64,000 nt of DNA from Daphnia carinata (GCF_022539665.2 NC_081331.1:12804638-12868637), one strand, 5' to 3'; shown: positions 49,101 through 62,542, numbered from the stretch's first letter. A program made the numbers and translations. Notes: a model not told the origin generated them from the letters alone.

Positions 49101-52100
49101 AAAAAAATAAAAGAGGAAAAGACTAACAATGTGCCAGGGCGGATAGGGTAGGTGGATAGGAATTGAAATGGCAGACATGTAAAAAGATACGCACCGACAC
49201 ATTGGAGCTGGCCGGAGTAGTGCCGTAACCAGATGAAGGCAACGAAGCCACCGACCACCGTCGACACTCGGCCCTGAACCCAATATGAACAACCATTAGT
49301 TTTGATATAGTGTCACTCGTTAATCAACTCTCTCTTTCGCCAATGACATTACTTTTTTATGGGGACGAAAGCAAATTGCTGGCTGGGCGACATGTTGCGT
49401 GGACTTTCCATCGGGCTCCCTGATACCATTTTTGGGGCAATTAAAAATTTAATTGTAAATAATCGTCCTTGAATTTTAATTGATTGAAATTACCTTGTGA
49501 CAATGGTGACTGGCAACGGGGCGGCATTGTGGGCGATGTGGCCGCTATCATGCTCTTTCGATGCTGCAGATGCGAATACTGTACTCGAGAACATCTTCTC
49601 GGCAGCATCAAATCCCTCTGAAATAGATTAAAAATAAAAACGTAATTAGTACAAAAAAAAAAAATAAAGATGGACATATTTGCCGGCAGATGGCCGGCCC
49701 TCGGAAATCGATGATCGAAATGAGCTCATCCAAACTGCGAGCAGGATGTTTGCAACATGAAAGGTCGTTATAGAAACAAATCCTTAACAACACATTCCAA
49801 ACGGGGCACCTGGTTCTAACGATCAACACTACAAAACATAAGACGGTCGTTCCCGTCTCACCTTGAGAAGAATAAGAGCGGGATGGACGAGAGTTGGCGT
49901 CGTTGGAGCGGACGGTGTTGAAGCTGCCGACCAACTTGCCGAATGGACAGTTAACGGCAGCGATAGGTGAGATCGGGTCGAAGAGCGACGCTCCTGCAAC
50001 CGAGTCCGGAACATATTGCCGGTCGTTGAACGCAAGTTGTCGTCACCAGACACAGTCACGCGGATTTCTGTCGCGCTCATCTAAGCCACACACAGACACA
50101 CACTCAGACAACGTACACAAACATTGCCCAGCAGCTGAGATACACGCGACATCCGTCGTCATCACACACACTAGCCATCTAAATAATAATGTGTGGTCTG
50201 AATTTCTCACGATGCAGGTTTCCTCAAGAATCAGGTAGACTCGATCCCAATATGGGAAACCAGAAAAAAACAATCGACGAACGGGAAAAAGAACCCGCTC
50301 TTTTGTTGATCATCGTGTAAAATGGGCTAGAAACTTTAAATCGTTTTACCACGGCATTTGATTTTTTCTAAATGGCCCTAAACAAGAGAAAGTTTCTCAC
50401 TTACATCGGACAGAATGCGACGGAAACCGCTGAAACGGCCACCACTGACACCTGGGTGAGCGGTAGGAACATCGGTGGATTCCGGATACGATAAACTTCT
50501 CCGGATCCAGTGAATCGTGGACGATCCGAGACTCATGGCGCTTTTCAACGACTTCTGTTTACACGTGTTAGATTATAGAACCCATGAATGGCCAGCTTAT
50601 TGCAGCACAACAAGTAAACCTGAGCTCCGCACGGGTAGACGACCAAAGTGCGACTGCCAAGTCACGAGACACTTGAAAAAACAAGTGGTATATTTCCCTC
50701 CCCTCCAAAAAAAAAAAAAGCAGAAACGGTAATTATCACCGAGCGTAGTAATAATAATAACAAAACCGAATATCCGGCGGTTTCACGTTTGTAAACATTT
50801 TTTTCGCTTCGGGCCTTCTTTCCGGTGTCGACACTACACTAACCGCATGCCTTTCTCTTTATTTCTTCTGACACACAAAAAAACAACGTCAACTTCCAGT
50901 TCTAATTGATAAAAAATAATGATGACGTTGCCAAGTGTCGGTCAACCCTAATCGTAAGTAAGTTGCCAATAAATTTTGAATTATTAATGGCCACGAGTTT
51001 AAAAACAAATTAACTGAGTCAAAAGTATCAAATACGGACCACGTAAGATACCGCGATATCACTATCTAAATTTATGCGATAGACACTGAAAGAATGTCCT
51101 TGTCTCCGTTTTGAAACGACATCATGTCCTAAAACCACAATAAACTTCGCCTATATCGGCTGCTCTCCCCTATCGTGTGCATTTTAAGACATTTCACTAT
51201 TGATCTGTTCGCTATTTTGTCTAGTTAAAGAAACGAATCAACGATAACGTTGTTTGCCTCATCACTTTTGCTGATAACTCCAAAGACCTCGTCGTCTAGA
51301 GCACGTCATCTTTCTAAAAAGAAAAAATATTCTATTTAAACCAGCAATTTCCAAATCTAGTCGCGTGCGCAGGAATGTGAATACGTGCGGAGGAAGCAAA
51401 AAAAAATGGAAGAAAACGCTTGCAAATGGCGTAAACTGATTGGATCGATACAAATCGATGCGGCATAACGCAATGGCGTTAACACCAGGAAAAGAAAAAA
51501 GACACAGAAAAGGGAAAAAAGATTTTCAAAACTAAGGAAGTGATCAAATCCCACCCCCCTCGTTCTTTGTTAACAGGATTATTTCCCATCAAGAACGTGC
51601 AAGTGGGCGACTACACGACCCTAAGGATCAGTGTCCTATGCGTGACGTCAGAAAGGAAAAGGCGCGTCGAGATATCTTGGATAAGTTGGATTTCGGTCGT
51701 CCAAATGGATCGATGACGAGGCACCGACGCATTCATGTAAATGCATCACGATCACTTCACGTTGTACATAATTCGACATCTGGTTCAATACAGCTGCGTT
51801 CAAAAAAGCCACAAAAGTGAAACTTGGTTGCGACTCGGCTTCCGTTGTAGCGTCACCTGATCGATTGGTCGAACGCAACAACCGCAACCTTCCCGCTAGT
51901 TCTAATTTTTTTCAACGATTCCAAGCACCCAGTAAAATAAAAAAGAGCCGGCCTTTTTTTTTTTTTGATCATTCCCATGTTTCTTGTAGATTACACCAAA
52001 GGCCTGCGACCTCTTTTTCTCTCGTTCCATTCGCGTCCCATTTAACAAAATGGCAATCGATCCGTGACGGAAACTCAAAGGAAAAAGAGGACCCGGAAAG

Positions 52101-53428
52101 TAAAGAAATTCAGCCACACATACAAACCACAATATCGTAAAAGAACAAGAAAAATACGGTCGCTAATTAACCGTAATATTGATATTGGGGCGTCTGACGT
52201 CAGGACCGATCTACTGGATACAAACCAAATGTGTGCAAACAAAACTGACAACAACGAGTTGTTCGACAAGACTGTCGGGCCGTCAAAGTCGACGATGGAG
52301 CAAACAAAGCGCGGATTGCGCGCGCATCATTTTGAAAAACACTGGCTAAGGATTCTTTTCGCTTACTCATTCAATATTCTCTGTAAAAATTTGCCAGATA
52401 ACTCGAAACCTTGTTACGAAGGGATCAAAAGGAAAGGAGAGGGGCTCCTTAGAAACAGTACATCTCTTTAAATGTGTGCCCAAACTAATGAATCCTTCCG
52501 ACCGACATAATGTTTTTGTGTAGTTATAAATAATTACTTACCACAGAATTAGCCGTTAGCGATGGAGCAGATTGACCCAACGTCGAGCCACGGATCCGTT
52601 GCAAATTGTAATTATCTGGCTCAGCTTCGTCTGAAACAGAAAACATTAAGTTTAAACCAACGTTAGCCATTCCTTTTAGTTGCCCCCCCCCCCCCCCCAA
52701 AGTAAATGTTCTCTTCAAATGCTCAATGAAAATAGGTTGAGTGCACATTTCATGTTACCGTCGTCTTGACGACTAACTACCCATTTGATCTTCAAACTTA
52801 TCAAAATTGACTTGTGCCTATTGTTCGAGTGTTACCTTAGTAACGACAACACACAAACCTCCATCTTCTTCTTGATCAATACACTCTAGCCTTTACACTC
52901 AGATTCGAACTAAGCCAACATGGTAAGTGCAGCTCAAATCGAATTATCCGGCAAGTTGGATCTTTCGCAAGAAACATGTATCCCCTCTGTGACATTCTAG
53001 CTAAACACGATCGAGTGGCTTTGATAATGTATCGGTTGTATATAATACCATTGGCGGCAGATGTGGATGAAGTCGTGCTCGATGTCACCGCCGAGTGAAC
53101 TCGAGTGGTTTGAACCAAGTTGGACGGCACCAACTGAACTCCGCCGACGCTGTGGCGATGGGCTGGCACAACACCCACGCCCGTGGCCAGGGGTGAATAA
53201 CACCCTCCATTCGATCCATACTGGCCGGCTGCATAGCTTTCCCTCCGGCGGCGTAAATCATCCGAAAGCTGCCGGGCAAATGCACGCGGACGTAGCAACA
53301 ACATCGACGCAGCTAACGATGATGATGCCGATGACGATGGCGAGGAACTCCCGCTCCCGCTTCCCAGTGACAAACAGTCGACATCCAAAGAGCGGCGGAC
53401 CGGCGTCATGCATCCCGCTCCGTCCAAC
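43161..53428 (-). CDS. MAST: MAST-family microtubule-associated Ser/Thr kinase
   Basis: Order from the N side: a Ser-rich exon (53049-53428, [14 protein letters not shown]), [13 protein letters not shown] (52542-52630), [13 protein letters not shown]...[13 protein letters not shown] (49494-49619), [41 protein letters not shown], the DUF1908 helical domain (48.0-48.5 kb; [25 protein letters not shown]), the AGC kinase ([45 protein letters not shown]), C-tail [13 protein letters not shown], a PDZ domain ([31 protein letters not shown]) and a long Ser/Pro tail ([15 protein letters not shown]) with a short poly-Gln. All catalytic motifs are intact. The single fly orthologue is Drop out. Introns from 53.05 to 49.6 kb are long, and the gene has at least one internal start. 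Confidence 0.93.
49862..50537 (-). CDS. MAST: Alternative 5' exons of MAST kinase (short isoform start)
   Basis: A start at 50537 opens [20 protein letters not shown] and runs to a GTAAGT donor after ...RRILSD. The next exon, 49862-50078, begins in phase 0 with [16 protein letters not shown] and ends in phase 0 ([11 protein letters not shown]), so it joins the [10 protein letters not shown] exon in frame. The long-form exon at 52542 ends in the same phase. This fits two promoters with different N-termini on one kinase core. Confidence 0.6.
50538..52541. other. MAST intron / internal promoter region
   Basis: Upstream of the alternative first exon. Two perfect TGACGTCA palindromes at 51643-51650 and 52195-52202. 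No coding exon recognised. Confidence 0.4.
52683..52698 (+). repeat. C16 homopolymer in MAST intron
   Basis: Sixteen cytosines in a row just beyond the LGQSAPSLT exon acceptor. The length is likely variable and hard to sequence. Confidence 0.9.
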
Positions 53429-56400
53429 TAGAATCATAACAAAACATTAATTATCGAACTAGTCAATTGAAAGTTGTAACCTAAATTTAGATCATTGACT
53501 TTTGTGATTACTCTTTGCAATTGGCAAGTTTGCCAATACTCTCGAACGGTCGCCGATCGGAGCACACTATTAAATACGTCCGCGCCATCTTACGGCAAAT
53601 TAAACAAACTTAGACTACTTTCCTTGCCGCAACAATTAGGACGCAGCGGCACATTAAGAATTTTCACGATGTTTTCTTTTATACATTTAATAATCGGGTT
53701 GGTTGTGGAAAAATGGCAAGTAGGACGGTCATTATGTCTACACTTTTCGTAGGGAAAAAAAAATCATACAAGGAAAGAAGAAAAAAACATGTTTTTGCCA
53801 TTTCAGTCCAAAAACAGAGAACATTTGAAAAATAGCGAGTTGGCAACTTCTTTCCATTTGTTTGGCTCAACGAAAAGAACCTTGGACAGCGAGCCGAATA
53901 TTAAACAAGTCGTTTGGCGAGTCCTACAGCATCGAACGAATGCCGAAAAACATAGCGAGGCATGAAAAACCATGAGACCGTTCAAGCGGGCAAAAGGCCA
54001 GTCGGAGGCTACAATTGGACAAGAAATGACCACCTTGAAAGGAGAAGGCAGCCGGGACAGTGTCAAGGACGACCTGGTGGACGTGAGATGCCGACATCGA
54101 CATCACCCAGATCTTACAGAAGCATTACATGTAGTAAAAGTGGATAGCAAAATAGCTGACTCAAGGTCCGATTACTGGACTATGAATCACGTGCTCAACT
54201 ACCCTGAAAAATTTTCAGTATTGCGAAATTTTAAGCCAAAGAACAATTTATCATTAATTACTTGATTCGAGGTTGTCGAGTCGTAGACGGGTGACAGGAC
54301 GGAAGCAAAGCGTGAATAGATGGGAATTGGTAGTTTTCGGCAGCGCTGCCCCGTTCGCGATACATACAATTGCGCCGCCGATTCGCTCACGTCAGCGCTT
54401 CCATTTTGGGGCAAATTCAACGTCAAGTCCTTTCGATTCATTTTTTTTTCTTTTTCTCCTATTTTCTTCTTCTTCTCCTACAGAATTCGACTAGTCTCGA
54501 CGATTTCACACGATTTAATTGCTCTCTTCGATGATAACATGTTTTTTTATTCCCCTTTTTCTTTTTCCTGGCGGGTCAGCTGTTTAAATTCATGACCGCC
54601 AGAGGGTTGGCCATCGACTTGAAACAGTCTCGAATAAACTAAGTGGGCCATGGAAGAGACATGATTGCTTTTTTTTTCTTCTCTGCTTCGATTTTCGTTT
54701 CCGCGAGTGTAAGGTGGTCGTTTCGATAGGGATTAACGTTAGATTTCGTGATTCTTCTTGTCAATAGGTATTTCGAATGATGGCGAAAATATTGTCACTT
54801 GGTTTGCCGTCACAGCACCAAGAGGGAATCCCAAAGAAAACTCCATGGGGGAATCTGAGGTGTCTCCCCTGCCGAGTCAGCTGATGTATCTAATGTGTCA
54901 CGAGTCTAGCCCTAGAGACCATGGCAGATCTTGCACTACACACACTAGCTGTCAAATATGGCTGACAATAGGCGCACACTGAGATTGCACCCACACGTGG
55001 GAGTTTCTTTTTTTTTTCCCTCTTTCCAAGAATGGCAGATTGTAAAAAGAGAAGAACCGAACGAAAACGTGTGCAGTTAGAACTACGACTGTGTCACGAC
55101 TGACCGGAGGGCCGACTAGCAAGTAATACAAGCAAACGGCAAGTCAGCCCTTCTGCTAAACTCTCTCTCCGTCTTGACTAGTGGCGCCACGGTGGCAACT
55201 TTCTTCAAACTCGTCCAATAACACAATATCCCCTGTGCTCACCGCCACGGCAGCTGCACGTTTTCTCACTCGCCGGAAAGAGGAAAAAAAAATACATAGA
55301 AGTATATATTTATACATGGATGAACCGCAGAGACAAAACCAACAACAGGCAAACAGCCCGAGAGAAAGAGTTGGGACGTCTTAAGTTTTTCCCTAGTCTT
55401 AGTTGACCAAACAATGGACCACCGCATTTTCTGGTGCTCCATTCGAAAAGGTAGACTGACCTAAATTTTTGGCGAATGAGCTGCGAATAATTGCCTACCA
55501 TTTTGAATCTTTATTTCTTTTCTCGAGATCAACGATTTTTACAGATGAAGCTGGTAGACCCCTCCCGTAAAAGGCTACTTTGTATTAAAAAAAAACATTA
55601 TTGAAACCCCATCATCGCCACTAGCACGCCTATTCTTCAGTTTCTCTTCAAGGTTGAACCGTAACGAGCCCTTGATTGAAATTGCTTCCAGGCTTTGTCT
55701 GTGGGATAGATGACTGCGAAGAAATGGCGTCACACGAAGGCAGTCCGAAACGCCCAATTCTACATGTAGCATGCCTTATATGCCACCATAAAAGGAAACC
55801 GTTTGGAATAATAAAAAAAGGACATAAAGATAAGCACCAAAGTATTGATCCAGACTGTGTCGTTTTTTTTTTTATACCCCCGGCACGCAGACATTTATCG
55901 CATTGATCCGGGCGCAATGAGTACCCGTCTAAGCGAACACATCCGGATAACAGTATCCAACTGAAAATAAGTCGTCAAGAGCAACAACAAAAAACGTCAT
56001 TCTAGTGTGGCATACCCCAAAAGACAAACAAACACAATAGCGAGACGAAGGGCACAACACGAAAATTCTACGAGGCAATAGGAATCAAAAGATCTTAAGG
56101 ATCAGGGTCTGGTTCTTATCAACTCAATGCCTGGTTTTCTATTTGATTTATTTTTATTATTTTTTTCTCGTCTTTTACAACGCGAAAAAAAAAGACTAAC
56201 AGCCTCATAAAACAATATGGTTTTTCACGACGGGAATGTTAATCAGGTTTGCGCTGATGACATGGCATGATTAGCGAACGTAAATAGAATTCGTGAACCA
56301 TCAAAAGATCAAAGGGGTCACCTTTACGACCCCCAGGTACAAAAAAAAAATGCACGGCTATTAACGATTAGCAATCTTTTGACTGTGCACCTTTAGGAAA

Positions 56401-57386
56401 GATTCCAGAGCCTTGGCAACGGATGCCAAAGGTCCTTTCTATTTCCATCCACCCTCAGCGTAGTGGTGTGTGTGTGTATACTACTAGGCTCTCTCTCAAC
56501 AACAACGACGGGATAGAAAGTCTTCACACAAGTGTAGAGGAAAAAGTCTGCGTACCACCAAGCCTGACCATATAAAGAATTGTTGCTCAAGAACCCAGGC
56601 TGGCAGCGCTGGTTTGGCGGAAGCTGGACCGTTTCCAAGAACGTCGATCGATGAATTCGCGCTCTTTACAACCTACATCCGTCGTTTCAAGCGAGTCAAA
56701 AATTATTCTGCCATTTCTTTGACGCACGACGCCTACCAGAAGCGCCTTCAAAAATTTCAATGCCTGCCTCGTGGAGCTCTGATTCTTATAGCCAACCAAA
56801 AAGAAACTCATTCAAAAGGAATTTATTGCCCTTCTAAAGTCGTGCGGAATTTTATTCCCATTTGAAAGAACCTCTTATCTAGCAACACTCTGGGTCATTT
56901 ACAATAATTGAACATGACCTTATTTTTTTCTCGCAAGATGAAAAAACAAATAAATAAAAAGAAAAAAACCTGTTCTATACGCCATGGTCAAACTTGGCTC
57001 GATTTTTTTTTTCCTCTCATGACATTTCCATATTTTGTTTGGCCTGACTAAAATCTTTCAGATGAAATTTATCGACCGGTCTACCCACCCGCCAAGTTAA
57101 AAAAGAATGAATGCATCCGGCTGTAGTTGGCAGAATGCGGATTCAGCCGGTGAGACTTCGCATGAAAAATGAACCAACGCTTGCGTGGCACGCGCCATCA
57201 GACAAGAGAAAAATCCGTGGGATGTAACAACGTGACGAGACGCGTTTGTTATTGCTTAAACCCAAAACGAAACACGGGGAGTGGCACGACGTGGAAGGAA
57301 TACGCACAACCTTTCGGTCTAAGCATGAGTCATCTGATAGATCAATAAAGGCATGCTCACGATAGAAACGATTGTTTTGTTTTTAC
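53429..57386. other. Long intron or spacer upstream of MAST long-form exon
   Basis: No supported exon. Open frames here are short and low-complexity. If the distal exons at 57.4-57.9 kb belong to MAST, this is one intron of about 4 kb; otherwise it is the promoter region. Confidence 0.4.
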
Positions 57387-57906
57387 CTCGGATTGGTTGA
57401 TCCATTGACGAGCCATTTCCACCGCGTTCAGTATGCGTTGGCGCAATCCGCTTTGATCCGGCACGTTAGCCAAATCTTCCGGCAGCAAACTGGTGAAAAG
57501 AGCAAGCGGAGTATCCTTCGGATACACCTGTGACACAAAAAAGAAAATTCAATATTTATATATTTGTTTTAATGCGCTACTAGTGCCCTACTTTAAGGGA
57601 CCAGACCGCAGACTGCCCAACGGTCCCTATAACCGCCTGGCGATCTGAGAATGGCGTTGATAACGTTACGACCACAACGAGGACATACTCGCCTTACCTG
57701 CAAAACTTCTTCCATCTGCGGGAATTTGGCGACCAAGTCGCCCAAATCAACGATCGACGATGACGCCGAAGAGGAGCGACCAAGCAGAGCCCTCCGCCAA
57801 CGCCTCCAATGGCCCCCAAGCACTCCGCTTGCTCCTCTAAGATCTTCGCAGTCATCCTCACATCGTGAAGTCAGTGAAGACACGGCCAAACGGCGACGCC
57901 TTTCAC
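57387..57906 (-). CDS. Two distal exons, probably 5' end of a MAST isoform
   Basis: Exon 57698-57906 (ERRRRLAVSSLTSRCEDD ... IVDLGDLVAKFPQMEEVLQ) is bounded by AG and GTAAGG. Exon 57387-57527 (YPKDTPLALFTSLLPEDLAN, LRQRILNAVEMARQWINQSE) is bounded by CAG and GTAAAA. Both start and end in phase 0, as does the acceptor of the 53.4-kb MAST exon, so all three splice in frame. I do not recognise the sequence; it could be a separate gene. The start codon was not found upstream. Confidence 0.5.
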
Positions 57907-58600
57907 CTATTGAGTAATCACACGGTTTACATCATCCTATTTTATTACGCAAACAGTTGGTAAACGTGGGAACAATTATGGTTTTCAAAAATGCTGCTTG
58001 TTATCGACATTTCAACATGCGAATGGAAAATTTGTTGCAAGAAATGAAATACCTGAGCGATCTGGTTGAGACATGGTTTTTCTTTAATTATGATCCATGG
58101 AAGGAGTTGACACACAATATGAAAAATAATGATCAGAAGCTGGCAGACGTTTCCGCGTGAATGTGGATGACGACTGCGGGATGATAAACCACCAGCAGCA
58201 GACTGTTGGTGGACGAAATGTGTTCACGCGCAGAACACAGCGCACACCGTAATAAACACAGCTGATATCTCCAACAGCAACGTGTCAGATGCGATGCATA
58301 CGTTGTTTTATTAGTTGGCTGAAATTTTGTTGCCGACAGTTCTGTCTTTAACAGAGCGTTAAGTACACCATCTCCGAGATTGGTGCTATTGGATTCTAAG
58401 CTGCGGTCGATAGTAGAATCCAGCGTTGTTGTTTTTTTTTGTCATCACTATGTGTGGCTATGCACAACAGTTGGAGCTTGGCAACACATATGGGAGGAGA
58501 TCCCGTGCTTGGTAACTCATTTGCATTCTATGATTGCATGGAGTCTATAGTAGATCAAGTAACAGTAATGAGATGAATGGCACCTCATCGGCTGAGTAGG
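57907..58600. other. Spacer between divergent transcription units
   Basis: Likely promoter for the minus-strand exons at 57.4-57.9 kb. No supported gene in it. Confidence 0.35.
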
Positions 58601-59163
58601 TAGTGGATGAAAATTTCTTCAGCATTAAAAATATTTGTTCTTTCACTCGAAGTCCCATTCCCCATTCCAGCCTTCACTGAAGACTTGCCTGTTTCAGGTC
58701 ATGATGTTTGCAGAAGAAAACAAATTGTGGGCGCTGAGCAAGTAAAACACAAAGATGGTGATAAACAATATTTCCCATTTGAAAAAGGGAATAGCAGGCA
58801 CAGAGAGTTTGCATCTATAGTTCTCAAAGTACTTGGTGTCTTTATTCTTGGCATGGTAGTAAGTAGACTGGAGCCATCTTTAATGGGCTCTTAGCAACTG
58901 ATTTTATTTTGGATGCTAAAGTAACATTTTACTCATCACACATCCAAAATGCTTCACTATTAATAGTGTGAAGAAAGCTCATGCCGCTTTGGCATTTACC
59001 GGATATAGATATTGTAGTAAAAACTGAAAACAAAGATAACGAGTTTTTAGATGGCTTAGATATAGCCACACACCCAGAACTCACTGTCACGGTGTCAACC
59101 CAAAAAGTGGGACTGAACAACGTCACCTTGCGGCAAAAACTAAAAGATTTAGAGCCATTTTAG
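58601..59163 (+). pseudogene. Unidentified gene-like stretch, frame broken
   Basis: A coding-like frame VSGHDVCRRKQIVGAEQ ... FASIVLKVLGVFILGMVV (a hydrophobic, probably membrane-spanning segment) continues one frame over as LLATDFILDAKVTFYSSHIQ, then reaches TGA at about 58970 and resumes with LPDIDIVVKTENKDNEFLDG and HPELTVTVSTQKVGLNNVTL to 59163. The amino-acid texture is natural throughout, but a 1-nt shift and a stop interrupt it and no intron repairs it cleanly. No family recognised. Probably a decayed membrane-protein gene; sequencing errors or unusual introns are the alternatives. Confidence 0.4.
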
Positions 59164-59602
59164 CAACAAGTGAAAAGATGGCAGCGGCTATACTTATAAG
59201 AAACTAGAGTACTGCATGGATGAAAAGGAAAACAAATAAAACCCTTCGAATTTTAAGTCACGGTGTTGAAGTAATTGGAAACTATATAATGTTAATATTC
59301 GCATATCAGTCTGACTCAAGATCAACGAATAATGACGTGACTGGTAGCAGTACTATCAAGTTACAGCTTACTGGAAGGTCGAAATCGAGCTAAAACGTTG
59401 TGGCCTCCGTGTCGTCTGCTGTTGTCTTTCATTTGTTTGTTTATTTTGATAATACGTAGTGTCTGGGCACACTTGATTGAAACTTGTTATCAAGACGATT
59501 TACACATAGATAGTTGTGATAAAAAGCCAGCCAAGTAACATCATTTGTGGCAAAATCATTTTAGTAAAGCCTTGTAGCCTTGACAGTAGTGCCTTAAGAT
59601 TC

Positions 59603-62403
59603 ATGATGGAACCAGAACTAAAAGAAATTCTGAAAGATTTCCCTCATGGGCCTCTTTGCAAATACAGAAGCAAGGCGTCATTTAATTGGAAGGAAATGTG
59701 TTTATTGGTTCAAGGCAAGGATGCTTTGATTTTAAAAGTAGGCAAATTAACTATGCCCCTTTCTTTCACACAACTAATCATTTTACCAATAATAGCATAA
59801 GATATGGTCCACCCTCCAGAAAGACCCTCTCTTTGCCCACTCTACTTCCAAACTTACTCTAAAAGAAGCTCGTCACCTTGTCTTTCAACGGGCTCGGAAA
59901 CTTGCAGAGTATGATTTTATGCCAACAAGGCATATGGTGGGAAGACCAGAACTGGTTTGAATTTTTACCCCCCAAAAATATGCAAACATTTTGTTAAAAC
60001 TTTTCTTTTCTACTGAATAGTTTGACAACTATGTTATGGCTGTTGGACAGTATGAGTGGAGTGTTCTTGTGAAACTCCAATTGCTCTACAATTTTGCTAT
60101 GTCAGCCCTGTACGGAATGGGATCAGAAAGACATTTTGATGATATCCAAAGACTAATGAATAAAGAGGTAGCCACCTCAGCTTGTCAACTGTAATGATAG
60201 ATTTAAAACAAATCTTTTATTTTTGGGGGATGAATATATACCTCTAGATTGGAGCTTGCTTCTGCCTTACAGAAATAAGTCATGGCACAAACACGAAAGC
60301 AATGAGAACGAAAGCGACTTTTGACGTGAAGACCCAAGAGTTTGTTCTTCACACTCCGGACTTTCAGGCAGCTAAATGTTGGGCAGGCAATCTAGGTAAT
60401 CATTTTATTTATTTTGTATAAAATATACAATAAATAATATACTTCTCAACCAACCAACCGATCCACACAGGTGAAACTGCAACCCATGCTGTGGTTTTTG
60501 CTACGCTGTTCACACCCGATGGTGAAAATCATGGGTTACATGCCTTTTTTATCCAAATTCGCGATACAAATACATTTGAAAATCTTCCTGGGGTAACGAT
60601 CGGTGACATGGGGGAAAAACTTGGTTTAAATGGTGTTGACAATGGGTAATTATTCCAATCAATTATACCCATTTCTTTTGCTCAAGCTGTTTTATAAAGG
60701 GTGATGCTTCTCAACCAGTACCGTGTACCACGCGTTGCGTTGCTTAATCGAACGGGAGACGTGAATGAATCTGGCACGTATATATCGCCCTTCAAAGATA
60801 AAAAGAAGCGTCTCGGTGAGTTCGTGATATCTCAAATCCTAGAGCACATCAACTAACTGATCTTTGTTTATTCTAAAATAAAGGGGCGTCGTTGGGTACG
60901 CTGTCAGCTGGACGCGTTGGCATCGCAAGCATGGCAACAGCTAACCTAATCAAAGCTATTACTATAGGAATTCGCTACTCCGCTGTCCGGCAACAATTTG
61001 GGCCGGAAGACGGTAGCAATTCAGAGTTACCTGTAATAGAATATCAATTGCAGGTAATGTTTTGTGAAATGGTGCGCTTTATCTGCAAAAGAAATTTGTA
61101 ATCTGTTCTTTTCATCATTGACAGCAATGGCGCTTATTTCCCTACCTGGTAAGTATGAAAATCTAATCACGTTATTACAGATTGAATGACTGAATCGTTC
61201 CTTACTTTATCAGGGAGCTGCCTATGTCTTGCTCCAGTTTACCCGTACGTTCCGCAAAGACTTTACTGACATGCAACGAGCTATGATGAACAAAGAAAAT
61301 CCAGACCAGCTGGTATTTAAAAAAAATAAACTGCGTAATCGACTTATTAAAATATTTTACCCCTTGTATTCTCGCTACAAGGCTGCGGTAGGTGCAGAAA
61401 TTCACGCCATATCGTCATCGTCCAAACCTCTGTCAGCCTGGTTGGCTCAAAATGGAGTTCAGGAATGTCGAGAGGCCTGCGGAGGTCATGGATATCTAGC
61501 GGGTACATAGTCTCCTTTAAATCAGTTAACCATTGGACGTGTAGTTATTGGTTTTCACAGCTAGTGGACTGGGAAACATACGCGAGGACAACGATGCCAA
61601 TTGCACCTATGAAGGTGACAATAACGTGTTGCTCCAACAGACAGCAAATTGGCTTTTAAACCTTTGGTCACTGGTCCAGCGTCGCCAGAGTATCGCTCCT
61701 TACACCCCACTCGGTTCTGCTACCTATCTGGACTCTGCTGAATCAATTCTGAAATCTAAATGTAATTTAAATACTCCGCACCAATGGTTTGAACCCCAAG
61801 GTAATCCATAGCTTAATTCAATTATTTCAGCACGATCTGATCATCACCATCTGTTTAGCTTTATTGGATGCCTACCAGTTCGTCGTTTGCCATCTACTTC
61901 GTTCAACGGCGGCCAGGATCCAGCAATTAATGGGACAAAAGCTCGATGCTTTTACTGCCAAAAATCAAGCGCAAGCATATTACTATCGCCCTCTGAGCAT
62001 CGCCTATTGTGAAGCTCTGTTCTTGATCAGAATGTTGAGGCTGCTAAACGATCCAAACATCCCCGAGCCGTTGAGGGCTGTATTGAAATTGCTAACTGCC
62101 TTGTTCGGTGCAACAAATTTGATGAAAAACATATCAGCCCTTACCCAAGGAGGATATTTCCAGCCTAACACAAGCGCAGCTCTGGAAGCGGCTATAGAGC
62201 AGTTATGCGAACGACTGAAACCTGAAGCCGTCGCCCTAGTCGACGCCATCGCGCCATCAGACTTTGCTCTTAATTCTGCACTAGGACATTCCGACGGCCA
62301 AGTTTATCGCCATTTAGAAGAATCTATGGCATCCAGTATGAAGGCGCGTCCTGATTGGTGGCAGTTGGTTGTTACACCTCCGATGAAAGCTTCTCATTTG
62401 TGA
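59603..62403 (+). CDS. Acox3: Peroxisomal acyl-CoA oxidase 3 (pristanoyl-CoA oxidase)
   Basis: FAD enzyme for the first step of peroxisomal beta-oxidation of branched-chain acyl-CoAs, giving trans-2-enoyl-CoA and H2O2. Twelve exons sum to 2073 nt, 690 residues (human ACOX3: 700), with every phase consistent. Start [18 protein letters not shown]. Visible: the N-terminal helical domain ([22 protein letters not shown]), the FAD-site motif [15 protein letters not shown], the beta domain ([29 protein letters not shown]), [25 protein letters not shown], and the catalytic region [14 protein letters not shown]. The C-terminus SHL is a PTS1-type peroxisomal signal. Exon 8 (61125-61148) is a 24-nt microexon coding QWRLFPYL. 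The intron 61801-61858 uses a TTTAG acceptor; the nearer CAG at 61830 would shift the frame. Confidence 0.95.
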
Positions 62404-62542
62404 AGTAGCACATATTTTTCAGCAAATGCCCAACATATATTCAAGCAAAGTGGCAGTCTATAGCTATCCTGTTACAAAAAAAAGACACATTTATTTTATA
62501 TAGGGAGGAAAAATGGTTATTACTAAAAACCAAATGCATTGT

